Shown here: positions 7,088-13,572 of the stretch, one piece after another
Position numbering within the stretch: position 1 is the stretch's first letter
Layout of the letters: the number at the start of each line of letters is the position of its first letter
From: Thalassospiraceae bacterium
GTDB lineage: Bacteria; Pseudomonadota; Alphaproteobacteria; Rhodospirillales; Magnetovibrionaceae
DNA length: 13,572 nt
Assembly: GCA_030637205.1 (NCBI GenBank)
Contig: DAOVVL010000016.1
Span: forward strand, 1-13,572
Direction: 5' to 3'
Position numbers and translations under genes: made by a program
The notes under the pieces: model-generated
Told to the model about the DNA's origin: nothing
Seen by the model: the letters and a program-made list of their open reading frames with translations, nothing else
The model's database searches: none

Positions 7088-7477
7088 ATGGCTGACGATA
7101 ACGATCTGGAACTCGAAGAACTGGAAGAAGATACCCCGCCCCCCGCGGCAACGCCCGAACCTGCAGCAGGTGAAGGCGATGGGCCCATGGCCTTTGGCGA
7201 AGAAGATGATGATTCTGATCAGCCCCGCAGTGCGCGTGACCTGGAGGCGGTTTACGATATTCCCGTTACGGTATCGGCGGTGCTGGGCAAGGCGACCATG
7301 CAGGTCAGCCAATTGCTCAAACTTGGCCGCGGCGCGGTTGTCGAACTGGACCGCAAAGTGGGTGAGGCAATCGATATTTATGTAAATAACCGCCTTGTGG
7401 CACGCGGTGAAGTCGTGGTGGTCGATGATCGCTTAGGGATAACCATGACGGAAATCATCAAGACGGACCGCACTTAG
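7088..7477 (+). CDS. fliN: flagellar motor switch protein FliN
   Basis: C-ring protein (129 aa) at the base of the rotor that also docks FliH and the export ATPase. Residues 1-45 are an acidic, Pro/Ala-containing lead of low complexity. The SpoA domain (about 49-125) is clear: LEAVYDIPVTVSAVLGKATM, VSQLLKLGRGAVVELDRKVG, then VNNRLVARGEVVVVDDRLGI. ATG 7088 is chosen since AGGG lies 8 bases upstream; the frame also opens at GTG 7079, which would add three residues. FliM is not in the window and must be encoded elsewhere. The gene lies between fliH and motA in the same presumed operon. Confidence 0.95.
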   Translation: MADDNDLELEELEEDTPPPAATPEPAAGEGDGPMAFGEEDDDSDQPRSARDLEAVYDIPVTVSAVLGKATMQVSQLLKLGRGAVVELDRKVGEAIDIYVNNRLVARGEVVVVDDRLGITMTEIIKTDRT

Positions 7478-7508
7478 CGTGTTGGGCGCAAGGAAGGATT
7501 TTTTTTAG

Positions 7509-8321
7509 ATGGCTGATTCGGGCAACATACAGGTAACCCAGTCAAAGACTTCGCTGGACCTGGCCACAATCATCGGTTTGATAGCCGGTTTTGGGCTTAT
7601 AATTTCCGCCATCATTGTTGGCGGTACACCTGAAAGTTTTATCAATATCCCATCGGTGCTGATCGTCATTGGCGGCACCTTTGCGGTGACCACCATCTGT
7701 TTTTCCCTATCTGAAATGATGCGCGCCGCAAAAATTGTCATGAAAACGATGTCCTATACATCGCGCGATCCATCCGAAGCCGCCATCCAGGTTCTGAAAA
7801 TCGCTGAACTGGCGCGGCGCCAAGGTGTGCTTTCGCTGCAAGGCATCACGCCCCAGTTAAAGTCTGAGCCTTTGCTGTTTAAAGGGATTTCCATGGTCGT
7901 CGATGGCACGCCCGGTGAAGAAGTTGAAGGCATCTTACAAAAAGACATGTTTTCAACCCTGCAACGCCATCACAACAGTGCCGGAATTTTACGCAAGGCG
8001 GCCGAATACGCACCCGCCATGGGCCTCATCGGTACGCTTATTGGTTTGGTGCAGATGCTGGGCAATCTGGATGACCCGTCCACCATCGGGCCTTCGATGG
8101 CCGTTGCGTTGCTCACCACTTTTTACGGCGCGGTGCTTGCCAACATGGTTTTTTCGCCGATGGCCGCCAAGCTTGAACGCAATTCGAACGAAGAATCGAT
8201 GGTCAACAACATTTACGTGATGGGTGCCGCTTCGATCGGCAGGCAGGAAAACCCCCGCCGCCTTGAAATGATGCTCAACAGCGTTCTGCCCCCCGCCAAG
8301 CGGGTTCAATACTTCGATTAA
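7509..8321 (+). CDS. motA: flagellar stator protein MotA (PomA-like)
   Basis: Inner-membrane stator subunit (270 aa) of the MotA/TolQ/ExbB family, which with MotB turns ion flow into rotation. Four membrane helices are visible at about 18-38, 47-66, 168-186 and 196-216, with a large cytoplasmic loop between helices 2 and 3. Family motifs are LATIIGLIAGFGLIIS, LIVIGGTFAVT, YAPAMGLIGTLIGLVQML with Pro169, and MAVALLTTFYGAVLANMVFS. From memory these resemble Vibrio PomA (sodium-type) more than E. coli MotA, but the ion cannot be told from this subunit. AGGAAGGA (7491-7498) lies 10 bases before the ATG, the best ribosome site in the operon, followed by a T8 run. No motB lies nearby. A non-flagellar ExbB/TolQ role is unlikely given the context. 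Confidence 0.9.
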   Translation: MADSGNIQVTQSKTSLDLATIIGLIAGFGLIISAIIVGGTPESFINIPSVLIVIGGTFAVTTICFSLSEMMRAAKIVMKTMSYTSRDPSEAAIQVLKIAELARRQGVLSLQGITPQLKSEPLLFKGISMVVDGTPGEEVEGILQKDMFSTLQRHHNSAGILRKAAEYAPAMGLIGTLIGLVQMLGNLDDPSTIGPSMAVALLTTFYGAVLANMVFSPMAAKLERNSNEESMVNNIYVMGAASIGRQENPRRLEMMLNSVLPPAKRVQYFD

Positions 8322-8334
8322 GGATTAAGTTTTT

Positions 8335-9699
8335 ATGCGTCTTCTGATTATCGGAACCCTGGACGGTCAGGTTGGTGCGGCCAGCCAAATTGCACTTGCC
8401 CAAGGGGCCAAGGTGCAACATGTGGATGATGTTGCCAGTGGCCTGAACCATTTGCGCGCAGGTCGCGGAGCCGACTTGATCCTGGCCGATGTCATGCTTG
8501 ATGTGGGCGCGCTGATCAAGAGCCTCGAAAGTGAACACATCGCCGTTCCGGTGGTTGCTTGTGGGGTTGGCAACGACACGCAAGCAGCGGTTCGCGCCAT
8601 CAAGGCCGGCGCCAAGGAATACATCCCCCTGCCACCCGATGCCGAATTGATCGGGGCCGTGCTGACGGCCGTGGCTGAAGAAAGCACCGCATTTATCTTC
8701 CAGGACGAAAAGATGGGCGAAATTCTCAAGCTCGCCGACCAGATCGCACCTTCCAATGCCTCAATCCTGATTACCGGGCCCAGCGGAACCGGCAAGGAAT
8801 TGATGGCGCGTTATGTTCATTTAAAAAGTAAGCGCAAAAACGGGCCTTTTGTTGCAATCAACTGCGCGGCGATCCCTGAAAATCTCATGGAATCCGAATT
8901 GTTCGGTCACGAAAAAGGTTCCTTCACCGGGGCCGTGGCGCGGCGCATTGGTAAGTTTGAGGAATCTGCCGGGGGCACGCTGTTGTTGGATGAAATCAGC
9001 GAAATGGATATCCGCCTGCAAGCCAAGCTGTTGCGCGCCATTCAGGAACGCGAAATCGATCGCGTGGGCGGCAAAAAGCCGGTCAAGGTTGATGTGCGAA
9101 TTTTGGCGACATCCAACCGCAACATGGAAACCGAAGTTGCCAATGGCAATTTTCGCGAAGACCTGTTTTTTCGCCTGAACGTGATCAACATCGAAATTCC
9201 GCCGCTGCGCGAACGCCCTGACGATATCATCGCGCTGGCGCGCCACTTTGCCGCCAAGTACGCCGAAATAAACGGCGTTGCCGCACGGCCCATCGCCGAA
9301 GAAACGCAGGAAAAAATGCTTCAATACGCGTGGCCCGGAAACGTGCGCGAATTGGAAAATGCGCTACACCGCGCCGTGTTGCTGGCCACCGGCGATGAAA
9401 TCGACGTGGAAGCTATTTTGCTCGGTGATTCCCAGCTTGGCGCAAAACCCGATAATGGCGACGCTAGCCAACGCGCCGGTGGGCAAGGTTCCGCCGCCGA
9501 CATGGTGGGCCGTTCCGTGGCTGAGGTCGAACGCGATCTGATCATCAACACCCTGAACCACTGTCTTGGCAACCGGACCCATGCCGCCAGCATTCTGGGC
9601 ATTTCCATCCGCACGCTGAGAAACAAACTTAAACAGTATTCGCAAGACGGCTTTTCGGTTCCCAGCCCCGGCGGCGACAGTGAACATTCCACGGCCTGA
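8335..9699 (+). CDS. flbD: sigma-54 flagellar regulator FlbD
   Basis: Enhancer-binding protein (454 aa) expected to activate sigma-54-dependent flagellar genes and, as in Caulobacter, repress fliF. The receiver-like domain (1-115) keeps D52 in LILADVMLD at the phospho-acceptor position. It lacks the acidic pair after strand 1 (IIGTLDG instead of VDD), and the Lys of the usual K-P motif is Leu (YIPLPPD). The AAA+ domain has Walker A GPSGTGKE (148-155), GSFTGA (195-200) for the sigma-54 contact loop, Walker B LLLDE (216-220), an arginine-finger region FREDLFFRL (273-281) and WPGNVREL (333-340). A Fis-type helix-turn-helix ends it (GNRTHAASILGISIRTLRNK, 412-431). Length agrees with Caulobacter FlbD, about 455 as I recall. 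AAGGA overlaps the motA stop, 10 bases before the ATG. Its usual partner FliX is not in the window. Confidence 0.92.
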   Translation: MRLLIIGTLDGQVGAASQIALAQGAKVQHVDDVASGLNHLRAGRGADLILADVMLDVGALIKSLESEHIAVPVVACGVGNDTQAAVRAIKAGAKEYIPLPPDAELIGAVLTAVAEESTAFIFQDEKMGEILKLADQIAPSNASILITGPSGTGKELMARYVHLKSKRKNGPFVAINCAAIPENLMESELFGHEKGSFTGAVARRIGKFEESAGGTLLLDEISEMDIRLQAKLLRAIQEREIDRVGGKKPVKVDVRILATSNRNMETEVANGNFREDLFFRLNVINIEIPPLRERPDDIIALARHFAAKYAEINGVAARPIAEETQEKMLQYAWPGNVRELENALHRAVLLATGDEIDVEAILLGDSQLGAKPDNGDASQRAGGQGSAADMVGRSVAEVERDLIINTLNHCLGNRTHAASILGISIRTLRNKLKQYSQDGFSVPSPGGDSEHSTA

Positions 9700-9740
9700 A
9701 CCCGGGTCACCTAAATCACCATCAGGACTGACAAAAATAT

Positions 9741-11873
9741 ATGGCGGAAGAAAGCACAGGAACGGCCCTAGCCACAGCTGAAGAACCAGCGCACTGGGCA
9801 CAGACCATCCTGGTCGCGGTTTTAAAGCGCGGCGACATCATGATGGCGCTGGGCGTGGTTGCGATTTTGGTGGTGCTGATCCTGCCGATGCCCAGCTGGT
9901 TGCTCGATATCAGCCTGGCCTTTTCCATCACATTTTCCGTGTTGATCCTGATGACCGCGCTGTTTGTTGAAAAACCGCTGGAATTCAACACATTCCCGAC
10001 CGTGCTGTTGCTGGCGACGATGATCAGGCTGGCGCTGAACTTAGCATCCACCCGCTTGATCCTGGCCGACGGCCATACCGGAACCGGGGCTGCGGGGCGT
10101 GTTATCGAAGCCTTTGGCGGCTTCGTGATGGGCGGCAGCTTTGTTATCGGCATTATCGTGTTTGCCATTCTGGTGATTGTGAACTTTATCGTCATCACCA
10201 AGGGTTCGGGGCGTATCGCCGAGGTTTCGGCACGCTTTACGCTGGACGCCATGCCCGGCAAACAGATGGCCATTGATGCCGATCTTTCCACCGGCCTGAT
10301 CGATGAAGAAGCCGCCCGCACCCGGCGCAAGGATCTGGAAGACGAAAGCAATTTCTTCGGTTCCATGGATGGTGCGGCGAAGTTCGTTCGTGGCGATGCC
10401 ATTGCCGGTTTGATGATCACGTTTATCAACGTCGTTGCCGGCATGATTATCGGTGTCGCCCAGCATGACATGTCGTTTGGCGAAGCCGCCGATACATTCA
10501 CCCGCCTGACCGTTGGTGATGGTCTGGTGACCCAGATCCCGGCGCTGGTGGTGTCCACGTCCGCCGGTATGATGGTGACCAAGGCCGGCGTTAGCGGGGC
10601 CACCGACAAGGCGCTGTTCAAGCAACTGGGCGGCCAGCCCCGCGCCATGGGGGTCAGTTCGTTTTTGCTGATATCGCTGGCGTTGTTGCCGGGCATTCCT
10701 GCGTTGCCGTTTTTAGTGCTGGGCGGGATCACCGGCGGCATCGCCATCGCTGTGAACCGCCAGCAGACAAAAGAATCCGCGCTGGAGGAAGAAGAAAAGA
10801 AAAAGGCCGAATTCGAAGAAGAAGCAGCGGTGCCCGAAGAACCCATATCCACGGCGCTGAAGATCGACATGCTGCGCCTGGAATTGGGTTACGGGCTGTT
10901 GTCGTTGATCAACAACCCACAAGACGGAAAGCGCCTGACCGACCAGATCAAGGCGCTGCGCCGCCAGATCGCGTCCGACATGGGCTTTGTGATGCCTTCG
11001 GTGCGCATTCAGGACAACATGCAGCTGGAAGCCAACACCTACATCATTCGCTGCAAGGAAATCGAAGCCGGAACCGGCGATCTGCGCCCCAGCATGATGT
11101 TGGTGATGGACCCCAGAGGCGAAGAAATCACCCTGCCCGGCGAAGCCACCAAGGAACCGACGTTTGGCCTGCCGGCCATGTGGATCGACAAACAAAACCG
11201 CGAAGAAGCACTATTTCGGGGCTACACCGTGGTTGATCCGGCAACCGTGATCACCACCCATATTACGGAAACCATCAAAGACAACATGCCCGAACTGCTG
11301 TCTTACGCCGAAACCCAGAAGCTGCTCGACGAACTATCCGAAGAACACGCCAAGCTGGTCGAAGACCTGGTGCCGAGCCAGATTTCGTTGGGTGGCGTAC
11401 AGCGCGTGTTGCAGAACCTGCTGGCCGAACGCATTTCGATCCGCGATCTGCCGACCATTTTGGAAGGCGTTTCCGAAGCCTGTGGCATGACCCGCAACGT
11501 CACCTTGATCACCGAACACGTTCGCGCCCGCCTTGCCCGCCAAGTCAGCGATATGAACGCCAACGATCAGGGTTTGATTATTTTGATGTCGCTTTCGCCG
11601 GAATGGGAACAAGCCTTTGCCGAAAGCCTGGTAGGCACCGGTGATGATCGCCAGCTATCGCTGCCGCCTTCACGGCTGCAAGAGTTCATTACCCAATTGC
11701 GCAACGGCTATGAACGCCAGGCCATGATGGGCGAAAGCCCGGTCCTGTTGACCAGCCCCGGCGTGCGCCCGTATGTGAGATCAATTATTGAACGTTTCCG
11801 CCCCACCACGGTGGTTATGAGCCAGAACGAAATTCATCCCAAAGCCCGCATCAAGACGGTTGGGCAAGTCTAA
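9741..11873 (+). CDS. flhA: flagellar export gate protein FlhA
   Basis: Inner-membrane component (710 aa) of the flagellar type III export gate that couples proton flow to secretion and docks late substrates and chaperones. The first third is the FHIPEP membrane domain: hydrophobic helices from about 32 onward, MIRLALNLASTRLIL (94-108), MPGKQMAIDADLSTGLI (171-187) and GDGLVTQIPALVVSTSAG (259-276). After the last helix (about 320-338) comes a charged linker, rich in Lys/Glu, and the large cytoplasmic domain of about 350 residues. Length is normal. It begins 41 bases after flbD; AGGA (9724-9727) is 13 bases before the ATG, a long spacing. It ends in tandem TAA-TAA stops. The call is certain. 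Confidence 0.97.
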   Translation: MAEESTGTALATAEEPAHWAQTILVAVLKRGDIMMALGVVAILVVLILPMPSWLLDISLAFSITFSVLILMTALFVEKPLEFNTFPTVLLLATMIRLALNLASTRLILADGHTGTGAAGRVIEAFGGFVMGGSFVIGIIVFAILVIVNFIVITKGSGRIAEVSARFTLDAMPGKQMAIDADLSTGLIDEEAARTRRKDLEDESNFFGSMDGAAKFVRGDAIAGLMITFINVVAGMIIGVAQHDMSFGEAADTFTRLTVGDGLVTQIPALVVSTSAGMMVTKAGVSGATDKALFKQLGGQPRAMGVSSFLLISLALLPGIPALPFLVLGGITGGIAIAVNRQQTKESALEEEEKKKAEFEEEAAVPEEPISTALKIDMLRLELGYGLLSLINNPQDGKRLTDQIKALRRQIASDMGFVMPSVRIQDNMQLEANTYIIRCKEIEAGTGDLRPSMMLVMDPRGEEITLPGEATKEPTFGLPAMWIDKQNREEALFRGYTVVDPATVITTHITETIKDNMPELLSYAETQKLLDELSEEHAKLVEDLVPSQISLGGVQRVLQNLLAERISIRDLPTILEGVSEACGMTRNVTLITEHVRARLARQVSDMNANDQGLIILMSLSPEWEQAFAESLVGTGDDRQLSLPPSRLQEFITQLRNGYERQAMMGESPVLLTSPGVRPYVRSIIERFRPTTVVMSQNEIHPKARIKTVGQV

Positions 11874-11926
11874 TAAATCCAGCATTATGCGATCACGCTT
11901 AACCTCAAGGGAGGCGCACAGCCCCG

Positions 11927-12706
11927 ATGCCGTCCAAAGCACCCAGTTCACCCGCCCAGCGAACCAAGGGCCAGAACATCATCGCCATTGCTTCGGGCAA
12001 GGGCGGCGTTGGCAAAACGTGGCTGGCGATCACGCTGGCGCACGCCATCGCCAATCACGAACGCAAAGTGTTGCTGCTGGATGGCGATCTGGGCTTGGCT
12101 AATCTTGATATTCAGCTGGGCCTGATGCCCAAACAGGATCTAGGCAGCGTCATCGCCGGGCGGCTCACGCTCAATCAGGCGGTGCTGCCGTTCCCGCCGG
12201 GCGGATTTGACATCATTGCCGGCAGGTCCGGTTCGGGTGGCCTGGCCAACGTGCCGCCATCGCGCCTGCAAATGCTCAGCGAAGACTTAACATTGCTGGC
12301 GCAGGCCTATGACCGCATCATTATTGATTTAGGCGCAGGGGTTGAGCGCACGGTGCGCCAGCTGACTGCAAACGTTGGCATTGTCATTGTGGTGGCAACC
12401 GATGAACCGACCTCGCTGACCGATGCCTATGCGTTTATCAAGGTCACGCATATGGAACGGCCTAATTTAGATATTCGCATTGTAATCAATGCATCCAATT
12501 CAACGCGCGAAGGCGAACGCACCTACAATACGTTGCTTAAAGCGTGCGAAGGTTTCCTGAAAATCGCACCGCCGCTGCTGGGTGTTATTCGACGCGATCC
12601 CAAGGTGCGCGAAACCATTCGCAGCCAAACCCCGTTGATTACCCGTTACCCCAACACCGAAGCCGCACAGGATGTGGAAAGCATCGCCAAAAGCCTGATC
12701 AAGTAG
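11927..12706 (+). CDS. flhG: MinD-like ATPase, probable FlhG/FleN
   Basis: Cytoplasmic P-loop ATPase (259 aa) of the MinD/ParA group, expected to control flagellar number or placement. The deviant Walker A GKGGVGKT is at 24-31 and includes the signature Lys25. LLLDGDLGLANLDIQLGL (49-66) is the typical second motif, IIIDLGAG (131-138) is Walker B/switch II, and ATDEPTSLTDAYAFIK (157-172) is characteristic of FlhG. The N-terminus (MPSKAPSSPAQRTKGQN) lacks the DQAxxLR-type motif by which FlhG stimulates the GTPase FlhF. It ends soon after the last conserved helix, with little room for a membrane-targeting helix. AAGGGAGG (11907-11914) is 12 bases before the ATG. No flhF lies between flhA and this gene. 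It could be a related MinD-like protein working without FlhF. Confidence 0.8.
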   Translation: MPSKAPSSPAQRTKGQNIIAIASGKGGVGKTWLAITLAHAIANHERKVLLLDGDLGLANLDIQLGLMPKQDLGSVIAGRLTLNQAVLPFPPGGFDIIAGRSGSGGLANVPPSRLQMLSEDLTLLAQAYDRIIIDLGAGVERTVRQLTANVGIVIVVATDEPTSLTDAYAFIKVTHMERPNLDIRIVINASNSTREGERTYNTLLKACEGFLKIAPPLLGVIRRDPKVRETIRSQTPLITRYPNTEAAQDVESIAKSLIK

Positions 12707-12716
12707 GCCAACGTCC

Positions 12717-13572
12717 ATGACCAGCGTTACACCACCGCCACCGCCAACGCCCAGCGCAGCCCCCGCATCGCCGGCAACGGCCAACGCGATCAACCCGCCG
12801 CCACAACTGGCCGCATTGGGGCGCGGGGCATCGGTGGAAGCCATCGTCGTTGCGCAAGTTTCCAAAAACGTGGTCCAGATACAGACCGTGCTGGGCACCT
12901 TTGCCGTCCAGACCACCCAGCCGATGGTCGCGGGCACGGTGCTGACGCTGGCCATTCAACAACTGGTACCTCAGGTGCAAATGCAAATTGCGGCGCTGAA
13001 CGGAAAGCCATTACCCGGCGCCGTGACCTTGCCCGGCGCCTTGTTAGGGGCTGATGGCAGCGCCCCCGCATCAAGCCAGAGCCAAAGCAGCCTTCAGGCC
13101 AGCGCCAAGCTGGGGGCAACCCTGTTGAGACCTGCCGCCACAACATCGACGCCGCCGACAGCCACCCCGCCAGCTTCTGCCGCCACACCGGGCGCCACAC
13201 CCCCTGTGACAAGTGCGCCGGCCACACCCGGTGGTGGTGTTACCAGCCCACAAGGTGCCAGCCCGGCAAATCCACAGGCCGCCACACCGGCCACACCACA
13301 AGCCCCAACACAGGCAGGCGCACAAGGCGCGTCACAGGCCGCCGCAAGTGCCACAACACAGGCTCCGACACAGGCCAGCAGCGCACAGGCACGTACCGCT
13401 GGCGGCGCCACGGGGCAAACCCCAACAGCGGGCGGGGCCGCCGCCGCCACATCTGGCAGTGGCACAGCACCGCCAAGTTCCTCAACCGTATCTACGTCCA
13501 CCCCTTCAACAACGGTTTTGCCGGCAGGATCGCGTTTATCGCTTCAGGTGGTGCGCGTTGATGCGCCCAGCG
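12717..13572 (+). CDS. probable FliK-like hook-length protein, 5' part
   Basis: Open from ATG 12717 to the window end without a stop (285 codons seen), 10 bases after flhG. Residues 1-30 are Pro/Ala-rich. A compact beta-type segment follows at about 37-95, with VEAIVVAQVSKNVVQIQTVL, then GTFAVQTTQPMVAGTVLTLA. Residues about 100-265 are disordered and very rich in Ala, Thr, Pro, Gln and Ser. A second segment like the first begins at 268 (LPAGSRLSLQVVRVDAPS), so the beta module is probably repeated. Long low-complexity proteins of this layout at this place in alphaproteobacterial flagellar clusters are often FliK, the secreted ruler of hook length, but the diagnostic C-terminal domain lies outside the window. 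Only AGG is near the start, so translation may depend on flhG. Identity is inferred from context and composition. Confidence 0.6.
   Translation, partial: MTSVTPPPPPTPSAAPASPATANAINPPPQLAALGRGASVEAIVVAQVSKNVVQIQTVLGTFAVQTTQPMVAGTVLTLAIQQLVPQVQMQIAALNGKPLPGAVTLPGALLGADGSAPASSQSQSSLQASAKLGATLLRPAATTSTPPTATPPASAATPGATPPVTSAPATPGGGVTSPQGASPANPQAATPATPQAPTQAGAQGASQAAASATTQAPTQASSAQARTAGGATGQTPTAGGAAAATSGSGTAPPSSSTVSTSTPSTTVLPAGSRLSLQVVRVDAPS
13293..13391 (+). repeat. low-complexity repeat in the fliK-like gene
   Basis: The hexapeptide QAPTQA occurs at residues 195-200 and 215-220, a 60-base (20-residue) offset, within a run of Ala/Thr/Gln/Pro/Ser codons. The bases CACAGGC recur several times here and just upstream. 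The copies are imperfect (TPQAPTQAGAQ against TTQAPTQASSAQ), so this is an old or slipping repeat. Confidence 0.45.

Noticed and set aside
8821..9324. Minus-strand frame opposite the FlbD AAA+ domain
   Set aside because: The plus strand carries Walker A, GSFTGA and Walker B motifs in order; the antisense product has none.
9701..9708. ACCCGGGT palindrome between flbD and flhA as a terminator
   Set aside because: It has no loop and no T-run, so it cannot act as an intrinsic terminator.
9722..10870. Long open frame (382 codons) on the minus strand
   Set aside because: It lies wholly opposite flhA, whose protein is unmistakable. The translation is Ser/Ala/Ile-rich with no recognisable motif, as expected from the antisense of biased codons.
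11899..11903. TTAAC in the flhA-flhG gap as a CtrA site
   Set aside because: No TTAA-like half lies at the required 7-base spacing and the position is inside an apparent operon.

Overview
The window is a flagellar gene cluster on the + strand, most likely from a CtrA-regulated alphaproteobacterium of Rhodospirillales type. Three things point there: a SciP (DUF1153) gene between flgE and fliF, an FlbD-type sigma-54 activator with a degenerate receiver, and near-consensus CtrA boxes (TTAA-N7-TTAAC type) ahead of both sciP and fliF. From memory, the order flgE - sciP - fliF - fliG - fliH - fliN - flbD - flhA matches the Caulobacter arrangement. The genus cannot be read from the sequence, and no mobile element, CRISPR, rRNA or tRNA gene was seen.

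Layout. Positions 1-138 are a leader with a possible sigma-54 promoter. flgE (139-2550) encodes an unusually long hook protein with duplicated modules and ends at a clear intrinsic terminator. A short intergenic region with a CtrA-type promoter precedes sciP (2780-3091). A 347-base gene-free stretch follows, holding a second CtrA-type box, two inverted repeats and a leader ahead of fliF. From 3439 to the window end runs a close-packed, probably single operon: fliF, fliG, fliH, fliN, a PomA-like motA, flbD, flhA, an flhG-like MinD ATPase, and the 5' part of a probable fliK-like gene cut by the window edge. Gaps inside it are 10-53 bases and none holds an obvious terminator.

How the parts fit. 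FliF (MS ring), FliG and FliN (C ring/switch), FliH (export ATPase regulator) and FlhA (export gate) make the base of the flagellum. The MotA homologue is half of a stator. FlgE is the hook subunit, and the last gene may set hook length. FlbD probably switches on sigma-54-dependent later genes such as flgE. SciP would restrain CtrA at CtrA-driven promoters, including perhaps the two seen here. FlhG would affect placement or number of flagella.

Most of the window is conventional. Points for a second look are the regulatory architecture around sciP/fliF, the modular 803-residue FlgE, the FlbD receiver that keeps its phospho-acceptor Asp but lacks other pocket residues, flhG next to flhA with no flhF and no DQA-type N-terminus, motA without motB, and two unusual translation-initiation regions (fliG, fliN). 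No wholly new system was found.
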